NCBI GenBank assembly: GCA_018524725.1
Contig: JAEUWP010000262.1
Span: forward strand, 182,206-246,205
Direction of reading: 5' to 3'
Length of the DNA: 64,000 bases
DNA from: Podaxis mareebaensis
Taxonomy: Eukaryota > Basidiomycota > Agaricomycetes > Agaricales > Agaricaceae
A model generated the notes under the pieces. That model was not told the DNA's origin, ran no database searches, and saw only the letters and a list, made by a program, of their open reading frames with translations. The translations under genes and the position numbers were made by a program. Shown piece after piece: positions 1 to 11,154 of this stretch; the first letter of the stretch is position 1, and each line of letters starts with the position of its first letter.

Positions 1-724
1 CCTCAAGAGCCTCTAAATGCCCCTGCATCTGGCATCTTTCCTTTTCATCGGAATGAGAAGGAAAGATGGTGGGAATAAGAGGTGCAAACGAGAAGCGTCC
101 AAACGAGTTTGAATGATAAGTCTTCACCGCGTGTGGGCTTTAGATGCCGATTGGCCAGCATCCTCCTTCAATTCCCCCAGCTTCTAAGTCACATATACAT
201 AGAATGCGGTCGTACGTTGTGCCACAAGGCAATATTGAGTTTCATTTGGTCCCATTGCAGTATAACCTCACTCGAAACCCGCTGAGGAGACTTTAACCGA
301 AGACGCCACAAGAAGAGAATTGTGACATGAAATTCTGATATTCTGTCATTCAACCTCATAAATAAAAAAGGTTGGACACCTGACATTAGGGCAGACATTG
401 TGCTTCTTCGTGAGATCTGGACTCAGAGGTACCCGTGCATCTGATAGATGGCAATTGCCTGCTGGTCATAACGCCGTCGGCAAGAGAAGGAAGAGGGTGT
501 TGTGTGGGAACGTGGATGGGAAGGACAGAGCTATTATGTAGTCCAGAAGGCGCCGCAGAGGAAGGGAACGTGTAGGATGAGAATAAATAATGACGACGTG
601 GGGATAAAGGAAGGAATGTTGTAAGGCGAAGGACCAGGCAGGACGACAGATTCCCGCGCCACGCTGGATGACTGCCTCGGCTGCCAACTAGCCCCTTCCT
701 TCCAACCATCACCTCCTCCTCAGG
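1..724. other. Left flank without a supportable gene
   Basis: No open frame here shows a recognisable domain, signal peptide or splice-consistent extension. The minus-strand frames between about 386 and 754 are low-complexity Ser/Pro/Leu sequence with no start context. The last 200 bases probably act as promoter and 5' leader of the sirtuin gene starting at 725. A 3' end of a gene lying left of the window cannot be excluded. Confidence 0.5.
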
Positions 725-2231
725 ATGACTGTCTTCCTTCCTCTGGAGGGCCATACCCCCCTCCCATCTACCCCATCCTTTTTATCGCGGTCACCAAATG
801 CCGTTGCCCAGTTGCAGAAGGTTATTCAGACAATCTTGAAAGCGAAGCGTATCGTCGTCATATGTGGTACGTGCATTCCGCGTGCTTCGCTGGCATTTGG
901 CGCTTAGATGTTTGGGCGATCCTATAGGTGCTGGAATCTCGGTACGAGCAGGGATTCCGGATTTTCGTTCGCCTGAAGGACTCTTTCGAACGTTGAAGCG
1001 TGATAATCCTCGAGAGAATCTCGCATCAGGCAAGGATCTCTTCGACGCATCGGTTTTCAATGTGCGTAGACTCCCAGTGTCCTGGGGCGTATTTTCGACG
1101 CATATACTCATATTAAATACCCATTCCGCGAATTTACAGTCCGAACACACTACCTCGCTCTTTTGCCAAATGATCGCCCGGTTGTCTAAATTGTCGCAGG
1201 ACGCTGAACCAACCGCATTCCATCGTGTCCTACGAGCACTTGATGATCACGGAAAACTTCTCCGAGTATACACCCAAAACATCGATGCCATAGAGCAAAA
1301 GACCGGTCTCTCGTTTGGGGTACCAGAATTTGAAGATCGCCGGGGCAAACACCGGTCTAAGGGCAAGGCTCCTGCACCCATAGCCCAACCAACTACCAAA
1401 CCGCCGCCGCCGCTCAATGATGACAGCAGCCTTGATCAAGCTGCAGGGCCATCCGCACCATCAACCACAACCGCACCCACTCGACTCCCTTCACCGCCGG
1501 CGGAAACTCCTCGGTGTATTCCCTTACACGGGACTCTCCAATTGGTTCACTGCCAAGTCTGCACACACTCGTTTCCGCTTCATGAACACCTCTCATCTCT
1601 CGCGATTGGGCAGCCTCCGCAATGCCCTGAATGCACGTCCCTGGAGAGAACGAGACAGCTGATTGGAAAGCGGCCACGTGGGATAGGAAAACTGCGACCT
1701 AGCGTTGTGCTGTATAATGAGGCGCATAAGGACGGTGAAGGTGTAGGTGAAGTAGTTCGGAGAGATTTGATGGGGTCGAAGGGACGGAGTGGAGCAGATT
1801 TATTGCTTGTAGTTGGGACGAGCCTGAGGGTGCCTGGGACGAAACGGATGGTCCGAGAGTTCTCGAAGGCTGTCCGGTCACGCGTTTCGAGCAGTTCGAA
1901 TTCCTCGGGAAAGGAAGACGGAAGTTCGTCATCAACGTCGACATCCGGGTCGTCTACGCCATCAAACTCGTCGACGCGGCCGTCTCCCAGCGGCGATGAA
2001 GAGCCATCAATGAAAGCCGTCTACCTTAATCTCGATTTCCCAGTGCCCACAAGGGAGTGGGAAGGCGTCTTTGATGTATGGTTACAAGGAGACGCTCAAC
2101 AATTTGCTCAACTGCTCCAAGAGGAGCTCGAAAAACTGGCGAAAGCAAAAGAACTGGCGATCGAAAAGAAGAGGAGACGAGATGAAGAGGCTGCCCTTGC
2201 TGCTGCTAACGCTGTTGCTCCTGAGAATGCG

Positions 2232-2264
<33 letters not shown>

Positions 2265-2798
2265 CCTACGCACGTACCACCGATAACACCCAAACCTCCG
2301 AAGCGAAAACCTGGTTTAGACTCGACTACCGCAAAACGACGAAAAGTTGCTCTGCCACCGTCACCTCCAAAATCACCAACATCGTCTGTGAATCCAGATA
2401 TAGATGTTGACGTGCTACCTTCGTTACCTTCTGAAGCTGGTCCTTCTTCCTCAGTGCCCTCACACACCTCACCTTTGATGATTCGTATCCCCCCACGAAG
2501 TCGGACATCTTGTCTTGATCTGTCGCCTGTCTCACTACAAACGCCTTTGCGGCCTGCCAAAATCAGGTTACCTCCTACACCCGAAGACACGCCTCCCTCT
2601 CGTTTCAAACTCCCCGTTGACCCTCGCGTTCGTGCTCGCACACCACCTCCACCTGCATCCAAAGTATCAACGGACATTATTGATTTAACTTCGTCTATCA
2701 TTGAGATTGGCTTATCGGAAGACGAGATGGATGATTATGATGCGCTTCCTATTTCGTGTATGCGATCGACGCAGCTCCGATCTTGGAGTCCTGGATAA
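725..2798 (+). CDS. NAD-dependent protein deacetylase, Hst3/Hst4-like sirtuin
   Basis: Removes acetyl groups from lysines using NAD+. Hst3/Hst4 homologues act in the nucleus on histone H3 K56, though that substrate is inferred here. Proposed exons are 725-866, 928-1061 and 1140-2798, giving 644 aa. The first intron splits the Gly of the NAD motif (ICGAGIS), which is restored only after splicing, and this fixes the start at 725. Visible motifs are AGIPDFRS, TQNIDAIEQ, PLHGTLQ with the catalytic His, two zinc Cys pairs (CQVC and CPEC), and VVGTSLRVPG. A roughly 70-residue Pro/Ser-rich insert sits between QKTGL and the catalytic His. The C-terminal 230 residues are disordered, Ser/Pro-rich and carry a Lys/Arg tract typical of nuclear localisation. 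The gene is convergent with Xfp, 186 bp apart. Membership in the Hst3/4 branch rather than another sirtuin class is likely but not proven. Confidence 0.9.
2232..2264 (+). repeat. (TCA)11 trinucleotide microsatellite in sirtuin coding sequence
   Basis: About eleven uninterrupted TCA triplets encode a poly-serine run in the disordered C-terminal part of the sirtuin. Being triplet-based, length change would keep the frame. The poly-Asp and poly-His frames seen on the other frames are shadows of this repeat. Confidence 0.9.
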
Positions 2799-2984
2799 AC
2801 AAATATCAGCACCTGGAGGTTGTTTTTTTCCCATTGTTATTGACATTACTTGCGTACTTTACTGTAGTAGAGTTATTTTTCCTATTTATTGATATGTAGA
2901 ATATTGTACAGATGTAATGTCTCGTATTATTTATTTTTGGTTATCCGGCTATTTTCTAAGCTGTGGCCGGAAAATGTACAAGGT

Positions 2985-5827
2985 CTAGTCAAAGACCGGG
3001 GTGTCGTATGTATCATCAGGATCTAACATTGGACGTCAGTTTGTAATCACGAAGGGTCGAGCAGCGATGCAAAACTCACCTTTTCCATGCTGGTAGATGT
3101 AGTCTTTCACCTTTCGCGCGTCATGTCGCAAAGCGCTGATCTCAATGTGCGCATTCACAGCCACCTTTGGATTCACCTGCGCTCCACCTCGGATTGCGGC
3201 GATAGCTACATCGTACCGCGAAGTATTGTTACACAGCATCATCTATGGACACATTAACACCGAACAAGAATCAAGTCACAGAAAACTCACATCAAAAGGC
3301 GACGTCGTAGTTCCCTCTTCTTTATACCCCGCAATTGTAACGCGCTCCATCAATCCCGGTCGACCGAACAACAGCCCCTGCAACTCGATCGAGTATCCAT
3401 GATAATTAAAATGCACCGGGCGGTTGTTCGTGAACAGCGTGTTGAACTCTTCCTCGCTGAGCGAGTGAGGATGTGAACCCTTGTGGCTAAGGATCATGAG
3501 ATCTGTGACATTGACGACACGGACGCGAAGGTTGGGCGCGCGTTTGCGGAGAAGAGCGGCGGCTGCGACGACTTCGAATGTTACTTCTACGCCTATGCCG
3601 ACGAGGACACTTTGGGGTGATGACGTTAGGATAAGGGAACTAGGGCGGGGTAGCCTTGTCTGCTTACACGTCGGGGTCGATTCCGTCGTCAACACTGGCA
3701 AACTTCCATACGGATGCACCTGCGATACAGTGCTACAAACATAACACATGAGCCTTCAAGCCCGGATTCAAGAACCGGAGACTTGCCTTGTCAGCTTCCT
3801 CTGGACTCAACCAGACTGGTGTAGGCTGTTTACTGCCTACGATCAAATTCACATAATTCTTTGCCCTAAGGCAGTGTGCAACCGTGCTCAATGCGCAGTT
3901 GGCATCAGGAGGGAGGTACACCCTCGCAGCGTTCGGCTTGAGGTTCAACACCGCGCCGATGAAACTTGGATTCTGGTGCGAGAATCCGTTATGTTCCTGC
4001 CTGGTCCAGGTCGAAGTTTCGATATAGTTCAACGAGCCACAGGGCTGCCGCCAAAGCGTCTCTTGTGCCATTTTGATGAATTTGGCGTATTGGACCATCA
4101 TGGTGTGGATGATGCCCAGGAAGGCTTCGTAGGAGGGGAAGAGGCCGGTGCGGCCTGTGAGGGTGTAGCCTTGAAGCATGCCTTGACAAGTGTGCTCGGA
4201 AAGAATTTCAATAACGCGTCCGCCTTTAGAGCGAGACAAGGTATCCCATTGGAAGTTACGTCCGGTGCGTTCGAGGACTGCGTCAAGTTTGTTGGAGGTA
4301 AGCTCATCAGGGGAGAAGATGCGGAATGTCCTTGGATTACTGCAACAGATTCAGGAGCTCGGAATTACGCGAGCAGAGGGAATGCTTACGCTGTGATCAC
4401 CTCGGCGAGATACTGGCCCACTCGCTTCATGCAGCTTTCCTGAGTTCCCTTCTCGACTCCCAATGGTTTCCAATCGGGTGTTTTCAGTGGGACGTATGCC
4501 TTGTATGCTTCCTTCCTCTGACCCAGTTTCTTCTCGTCGATATTCGGAATAAGTCGTTGAATCGAGTCAACTGGAGCCCCGTCTTCGTGAAATAGCTGCT
4601 CGGGTTTATAACTCTTAAGCCAATCTTGCAGAAGCTTGAGCTGCTTTTCGTCTGTTTCGGCTTTTGGTAGAGGAACCTGGTGAGAATGAAAAGAGCCTTC
4701 GATGATTTTCCCCTGGGGATCGTGCACAGGCGCGGAGAGACCTTTGGGGGTTCGAAGGAGAATGATGGGCCAGCGCGGTTTTGGGATTGGTTTCCCGGAA
4801 CGAGCAGCGGCTTGGATTCTGTGTATTTCATCTATGGCCCAGGATAGGGTGGCGGCGAGGTCGTTGTCGATGTTGTCGAGGTCAGAGACAACACGAGGTT
4901 GGTAGCCATACCCACTAGAGGGACATGAACGCAAGGGTAAAATGGAGGACTATGGACACGTACAGGAAAAGGGAGACAAGTTCCTTGTCGTCCATGGTGC
5001 CGTAAATTGTCCTCTCGGAGATCTTGAAGCCGTTGAGATGTAAGATGGGGAGAACGGCACCGGATTCTGCAGGATCGATATACTTGAAACTGTGCCATGC
5101 GGCGGCGGTTGGACCGGTCTCGGCCTCGCCATCACCTATGACACATGGGACGATGAGGTCGGGGTTGTCCATGGCAGCACCGAAGGCGACACTGAGGGCG
5201 TAACCCAGTTCACCTCCTTCGTGTATTGCGCCAGGGGTTTCGGCGTTTATGTGACTGCAAGAGATGGATGAGAGCAGGGTTAAGCGACAAAAAAGAGAAG
5301 TTACCTAGGAAATCCTCCAGGTGCGCTGAAGCGAGTGATGAGGTTGGAGAGGCCCTCATAGTTCCGCGGATATTGACTCCAGAAGGTGCTAAGGGAATCC
5401 TCAAGCCATAGGCAAGAAAGGATGCCCGGTGCACCGTGACCCGGCCCAACAACGAAGAGCATGTCTATGTTGCGGTCGCGTATGAGCTTGTTGAGATGCG
5501 CGTAGATGAGGGTGAGGCCAGGACAGGTGCCCCAATGGCCCAGAAGACGGGGCTTGATGTGGTCAAAAGTGAGGTCGTGCTTGAGGAGGATATTGTCGTT
5601 CAAGAATATCATGGCTGTGCGCAAGAGTTAGAAGAGCAAGGAATAGAAAGAGAGGGCGGACCTGCAGCGATGTAGTTTGCGGCGCGTCTAAAGAGTTGGA
5701 TAGACTGGAGATCATCCTGAGAGAGAAAGTTTGGGACCTCGAGTTTTACCGCAAAGTCGAGGATGGCATCTGGGAGGGAGGAAGGGTCTGGAGGGGGATT
5801 TGGTTTTGTGATCTGCTGGCCTGGCAT
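2985..5827 (-). CDS. xfp: Xylulose-5-phosphate/fructose-6-phosphate phosphoketolase
   Basis: TPP-dependent enzyme that cleaves xylulose-5-P (or fructose-6-P) with phosphate to acetyl phosphate plus glyceraldehyde-3-P (or erythrose-4-P). Nine exons are proposed: 5827-5662, 5614-5305, 5254-4964, 4914-4390, 4339-3787, 3732-3668, 3609-3291, 3242-3080 and 3022-2985. They sum to exactly 810 codons (809 aa, normal for the family). Visible landmarks are [40 protein letters not shown], the TPP-binding [10 protein letters not shown], and [11 protein letters not shown] near the C-terminus. The start was placed at MPGQQ (5827) rather than the in-frame ATG at 5914, because fungal Xfp proteins usually begin MPG. 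The intron 3733-3786 is GC-AG (AAG/gcaagt). The gene is divergent from acetate kinase, which uses its product. Confidence 0.95.
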
Positions 5828-6040
5828 GGTGTGTGGGGTAGTAGCGGCGCATGTTGGGGAACTGGTGGGTATAAGTATGAAGGAAAGAGTCTTTGAGGTC
5901 ATCAACGCAGTCACTGCTATGACGTCATTGTGTCTTGAGGAACGACAGAGTCAGGACTGACAGTGAAGAGGATACGCCATGGATGACACCCACCCAAATA
6001 CTTAATCTCCTCCCAAAATACCTCCGCTCCTTTACACACC
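5828..6040. promoter_or_regulatory. Shared divergent promoter of Xfp and acetate kinase, with CRE palindrome
   Basis: These 213 bp separate the two start codons. They contain the perfect 8-bp palindrome TGACGTCA at 5920-5927, the canonical ATF/CREB-type bZIP site, roughly midway. A pyrimidine-rich stretch (about 5998-6035) precedes the acetate kinase ATG, typical of fungal core promoters. Shared regulation is inferred from geometry and from the pathway link; no binding data are available. Confidence 0.6.
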
Positions 6041-7540
6041 ATGTCTCCCCACCAATACCTCCTCTCTGTCAACGCTGGCTCCTCCTCCCTCAAGCTCTCC
6101 CTCTATTCCCCAACCACAACACCCTCCAACCCCCTCACGCATCTCTTCACTGCCTCCATCACCTCCATTTCGTCTCCTCCCGCCAGCTTTACTGTAAAGC
6201 CTGGACAACTGGATGTAAAGCCTGCCAAGGAGGATGAAGACACCGACATAGCCGACCATTCAGCCGCCTTCACCAAATTCTTGAAGTTCCTCGAGACAAC
6301 GTGCAAGGTCGACAAGAAAGATGTCAGATATATCTGTCACCGAGTTGTGCACGGCGGGGACTATGACGAGCCCGTCATCGTAGACCAGAAGAGTTACTCA
6401 CAGATCGAGAGACTCTCCGACTTGGCGCCGCTGTGAGGACTCTGTCTCCATATCTTACATTCATTTCACTCATGCACCTAAAAGGCACAACGGAGCTGCA
6501 CTTTCTGTCATCAAAGCATGCGTCGCCAGTCTCCCTGATGCAGTCTCCGTGGCATATTTCGATACCACCTTTCATCGTTCAATACCCCTACATATCTCCA
6601 GCTACCCTATCGACCCAAAGGTCGCTCAAGAACGCGGACTCAGGAAATATGGCTTTCATGGAATCAGCTGTAGGCCTCCAACCCTCCAATAGAGTGCATT
6701 CCCTCACCTTTTGATAGATTCGTATATTCTTCGAACTGTCGCCGCCTATTTTCAAAAATCTCCCTCCGACCTTAACCTCATCCTCCTCCACCTCGGCTCT
6801 GGCGCCTCCGCCTGTGCAATCCGCCATGGAAAAGCCTACGACACATCCATGGGCCTCACGCCTGTCTCTGGACTCCCGGGTGCCACTCGTTCAGGCGCAA
6901 TAGACCCCAGTCTCATCTTCCACTACACCAATAAAGCTGGCAAGATTACACACGACCCTAGAATGGCCGTTGATGTCCAAGTGACGTTGGTAAGTCAGGG
7001 TTGAGGAACTTTGTTTTCGAGAATGATGAATTCATGTAATAGGCAGAAGAGCTGTTGAATAAGAAATCAGGTTGGAAGGCCATGTGTGGCACCTCCAATT
7101 TTGCAGACGTCGTTGACAAGGCAGACTTGGACGATCCTGATCCGGCCGTAGCAGGGAGGAATCCTTATCGGCTGGCGTTTGACATTTTCGTTGACAGGAT
7201 TTTGAACTATGTCGGGGCGTATTTCGTCAAATTAGGGGGTGAGGTCGATGGTCTGGTGTTTTCGGGTGGCATCGGCGAAAAAAGCTGGCAATTGCGCAAA
7301 GTCGTGGCGGAAAAGATACGATGCCTGGGGTTCCAGGCTGTCGATGACTCGGCCAACAAGACCGAGAAAGAAGATGTATGGGAATTTGGCACTGGCCAAG
7401 GAAAGAGGCTCTTGGTTTGCGAAACAGATGAACAGGTGAGTCCATTCAGTGGCGAATATAAATCTACTCCAGTTAACCCCTTTTAGTATGAGATGGCAAG
7501 GCAATGTGTAGTTGAGGGTGACTTTTTGAATAGGGACTAA
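6041..7540 (+). CDS. ack: Acetate kinase
   Basis: Interconverts acetyl phosphate + ADP and acetate + ATP. Paired with the neighbouring Xfp it completes a phosphoketolase bypass that yields ATP and acetate from pentose phosphates. Proposed exons are 6041-6432, 6485-6669, 6718-6989, 7043-7435 and 7487-7540, giving 431 aa, the usual size. Visible motifs are the N-terminal VNAGSSSLK phosphate-binding motif, CHRVVHGGD, a central DTTFHRSIP with the Asp/Thr active-site region, KYGFHGIS, HLGSGASACAI, DTSMGLTPVSGLPGATRSG, and VFSGGIGE near the C-terminus. The start has only pyrimidine-rich sequence before it and matches the family N-terminus directly. No missing key residue is apparent. Confidence 0.95.
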
Positions 7541-7701
7541 TTAATAGGCAGGCAGGGTCATCGTGTCTATTAATAGTGTCAAAGTACAGCGTTTGATTTA
7601 TACTTTACATCCAAAATTCCAAAGCCGAAGAGAATGTCCCGATGAGCATTAGCAAAAGATATACGATAGTAGATTCATAAAAAGGCGATAAGCATAAAAC
7701 A

Positions 7702-8993
7702 TCAACTCCGCATGACTTTTTCATGGAGTTCGGCAGCTTTGAGTCTGGCCCTGAGATACTCGAGCCTGGAAAGGAAGCGAACGTTGACCTCTTCTCGACG
7801 CACCCTAATATCCTCAAGCTCGCGTAGAGCAGATTCGTAGTCTGTGGCTTCAGGATCGTCGACATCGTCGATGTCCTCAGTGATACGGGAATCAGCAATG
7901 GTAACTGTAGATGCTCGTTCAGCAAGACTCGAAAGATAGAGGTTTCCAGTACTCCGAGGACCCAGCGCAAGACGACTGCTGGTGCCTGTACTGTGTGTAG
8001 ATGCGGAAGATACAGAGTTTTGGCGATGGAGAGAGTTGGAACTGTGAAAGCGGGGTGAAAGCGGGGAGTGCGGTTGAGATTGTTGCTGGTGATGGTGCAC
8101 AGTGTTGTTGCGTTGGGTACTCGACGAAAACGAGCGGGAAAGGGAGATTCTGGACGAAGATGAGGCAGAGTGGATGGATAGCTGGTCACCGGTGTTAATT
8201 ACCGCTGTGGTGGAAGAAGATGTGGAGGGTGAGATTGGGTGGGGGTGATAGCGGTGATTAGGCTGGGTATTACTATTACTATTATGGCTGCTTGGGGTTA
8301 ATGATGGGGGGAGGATGATGGACGGAACGGGTTTGGTGTGCCTGCGCCATTCGCGACCTTCGATGAGCACGTTGATATTGGTGGGTGTTGGTGTGTATAG
8401 TCGGCGTGCGGTCTTGTACTGGATGCGTTTGAGGGTGGAGGATTCGAGAGAGGTAAAGGCGTCGAGGAGGCGGATGTGTTCTGCCTCGGTTGAGGCGATG
8501 GCTGCTCTGAGAGCGGATGGATCGTCCTGCTGGTCCTGTGATGGAGGTGGTGATTGAAGTTGTGGCTGGGATGGATGGGGGAGGGAGCCAAGGCTTGGCT
8601 TGCGATGTATTCGTCTTGGCGGGGGGATCTGTGGTTCTGGGGTAGGCTGGGGTGGAGTGTCTTGTGGGTGTTGCTGCTTCTTTGAGGAACGGCCTGTTGC
8701 GCGGCGGAAGAGCTTTGCGACGTTTATAACGACGGACTGCTTCCGCCGTAGAGGGGCTGGAGGCGCGGGAGAAGGGGGAGGAGGGGGATGAGCCTGGAGT
8801 TGTTGGCGCTTAGGGGCTGGTGTGGCCGGCTCGATGGCGTGCTGCTCAAATAGAGCCTGCCTGAGGAGCCTGTACTCGTCGTCGCTGTGTGTGGTGTGAG
8901 CATCGGGGTGGAGATGATGGAATGAAGGGCGTACTTTATGAGATGCTGCTGGTGAGCGGCGGCGAGGTCGTTGAGGCCATGAGCGAGGGACAT
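7702..8993 (-). CDS. Unknown disordered protein with C-terminal coiled coil
   Basis: Not recognised. Two exons (8993-8935 and 8884-7702) join in frame to 413 aa. The N-terminal 50 residues include a helical stretch (DDEYRLLRQALFEQHAIEP). A Pro-rich spacer and a basic segment (KLFRRATGRSSKK) follow. A second helical block lies around residues 150-215, ending near LIEGREWRRH. A long Ser/His/Asn/Gln-rich linker leads to a 60-residue charged coiled coil at the C-terminus (DYESALRELEDIRVRREEV). No signal peptide or membrane segment is seen. The initiator lies only 23 bp from that of ERG24 on the other strand. It may be a fungal-specific scaffold or cytoskeletal protein, but that is a guess. Confidence is for the gene model. 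Confidence 0.7.
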
Positions 8994-9016
8994 AAAGGCA
9001 GATTACGAAAAAGGAA
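8994..9016. promoter_or_regulatory. 23-bp gap between divergent start codons
   Basis: Only 23 bases separate the ATG of the unknown gene (8993, minus) from the ATG of ERG24 (9017, plus). Core promoter elements of each gene must lie inside the transcribed, probably coding, sequence of the other, or one start is misplaced. The ERG24 ATG is well supported by its protein family; the other start rests on an in-frame two-exon model. Confidence 0.6.
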
Positions 9017-10580
9017 ATGGCACAACTCTTGATGAATCCACCAACTACCCACTACGAGTTTTTCGGTCCCCCAGGTGCCCTCCTCGTTACTCTCGTTACC
9101 CCTGCAGTCTCCTACGCCCTCTACTTTGGCTGCAACGAGTCTAATGACTGTCTCCCAAAGCTTGACACAGATCGCATAGTCACCGCCCTTTCCAGCCCAC
9201 AGTGGTGGGCATCTCTCTGGGACACTCAGGCCACTCTCATCTACCTTGCGTGGTACGCCTTTTGCGTCCTCTCCTGGGTTATTCTTCCCGGAGACTGGGT
9301 AGAGGGCACCACCCTTCGTACTGGCGGCAAGAAAAAATACAAGATAAATGGTGCCACATTCTCTCCTCATACCCAGAGACCTCTGTGCTCATCCGCTCTT
9401 GACAGCCTTTTCGACATTCCTTCTCGCCCTCGGTATCACTTCTGGCATCATTCTCAACTACGGTCCCGAGTCCTTTACGTTCCTCTACAAAAAATGGGTT
9501 GGGTTCTTGACCGCGTCCATTCTCATGGCAGTGGTCCAGGCATTATACTGCTACGCGTCCTCCTTCCGCTCTGGCGCTCTTCTTGCTCTGGGTGGAAACA
9601 CAGGAAACGTCATATACGATGTATGTCACTTCTACTCTCATATTGCGTTCCAACGCTTACATTCACCCAGTTCTTCATCGGCCGCGAACTCAACCCCTCC
9701 ATCGGCTCCTTTGACATTAAATCCTTCAACGAACTTCGCCCAGGTCTCATCCTCTGGGTCCTCATCAACATCAGCATGGCTTGCGAACAAGCCGTCCGTC
9801 GTGGCGGTCTCTCCAAAGTCACAGATTCCATGTGGCTCGTCCTTGCCTTCCAGTTTTGGTATGTTGCAGACGGACTTTACAATGAGCCTGCACTCTTCAC
9901 CACCATGGATATCACCTCCGATGGCTTTGGGTTCATGCTTGCCATTGGCGACCTTGCCTGGGTCCCCTTCACCTATAGTGTTCAGGCCAGGTACCTTGCA
10001 TTCCACCCCGTTGAACTTGGACCGATCCGCACTGCTGCCATTATTGGTGTCAACTTGCTCGGCTACTGGATCTTCCGCAGCGCGAACAACGAGAAGAATG
10101 AGTTTAGGAATGGAAACAATCCCAAGAGTATGTTGTCCCGTCCTCCAACCTCAAGTCTCACTTTTCCTCACGTTTGCCTTCCTCTAGACTTGAAGTTTAT
10201 GGAGACCAAGCGTGGCACCAAACTCCTCATTTCTGGTTGGTGGGGTCTCTCTCAACATCCCAACTACCTGTAAGTCCCTATCTCTGCACGGTTGATCCCT
10301 TTTCCACTCACGCCCATGCAGCGGAGATCTCATCATGGCACTTGCCTGGTCCCTCCCCACCCTCTTCGACACGCCCATCACCTACTTCTATGTTTGCTAC
10401 TTTACCGTTCTTCTCGTCCATCGTCAACGCCGTGATGACGAGGCTTGCCAAAAGAAGTGCGTTTCTGATTTCTCTCGCTGATGAGTTAATACTTGTACTA
10501 ATAACCGCCACAGGTATGGGGATGACTGGATCAAGTACAAGAAGCTGGTTCCATACCGTATTTTCCCCTATATTTATTAG
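9017..10580 (+). CDS. ERG24: Delta(14)-sterol reductase (ergosterol biosynthesis)
   Basis: Reduces the C14-C15 double bond left by CYP51 demethylation in ergosterol synthesis, in the ER membrane with NADPH. Proposed exons are 9017-9350, 9406-9620, 9671-10127, 10188-10269, 10322-10456 and 10514-10580, giving 429 aa, typical for the family. N-terminal sequence [10 protein letters not shown] is characteristic. Multiple hydrophobic segments follow, then [31 protein letters not shown], and the C-terminal signature [18 protein letters not shown]. The protein ends in YRIFPYIY, the usual ERG24/ERG4/LBR terminus. All introns are 50-60 nt. In the signature the usual Arg before His-x-Asn-Tyr is Gln here, a small departure also possible in functional enzymes. 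Confidence 0.95.
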
Positions 10581-11154
10581 ATACCTATGATTCGTTACGT
10601 CTAGTCCTTATCATAAATTGTTGTGGCCTCAAGAGTTCTGAATCTAGAGAGTTTTCCCAGAATATTATTCCTCGAAATCGTACGATCACTCTATTTGCAC
10701 TTATCTCCCCACTTTTAATCAAGAAGCCTGGCCATCTAGTTTGATTCATTGCCCTTACCCGTTACCCCCTTTGTCGCGGTGCTTGCCGAAGCGTAGTTCA
10801 TCATTGCATCCATGTTGCGCTCGTGTCGGAGAGATGCTAAACCCCAGCTGCACCCTCCAAACCTCCGGAATTCTCACATCATCCCCGTAACCTTCTAGCC
10901 GTCTGATGCGTTTGTTGTGATGAGTAGCTTGATCAAAGAAAGCCTGATAGCTCAGTTATACAAATGGGTACTGATGACATGAAACGCGAAACAAAGAACG
11001 ATCTCAATGTCCTATCATAGTATGCCGCATGCTCGCTAGATGACCTGCCCTAGTCGTGTAAGCAGCCCCGAGAACCCGTCGTGGGATAATGAAGTAAGGA
11101 CGAATAGGAAATAGTGGCAGTGATGTTCCCCCCAAAGTTCAAGTGTCCTGCACT
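10581..11154. other. Intergenic region, 3' ends of ERG24 and GH128
   Basis: This is 574 bp between two convergent genes, longer than most gaps in this window. No credible reading frame or RNA gene was seen. It presumably carries both 3' UTRs. Confidence 0.6.

Noticed and set aside
386..754. 122-codon minus-strand frame at the left end
   Set aside because: Low-complexity composition, no family motif, and it overlaps the sirtuin start.
2108..2701. 197-codon minus-strand frame with poly-Asp
   Set aside because: Antisense of the sirtuin tail; the poly-Asp is the (TCA) repeat read on the other strand.
3748..4443. 231-codon plus-strand open frame
   Set aside because: It is exactly antisense to the phosphoketolase exon 3787-4339, has no domain and no splice support; a codon-bias shadow.
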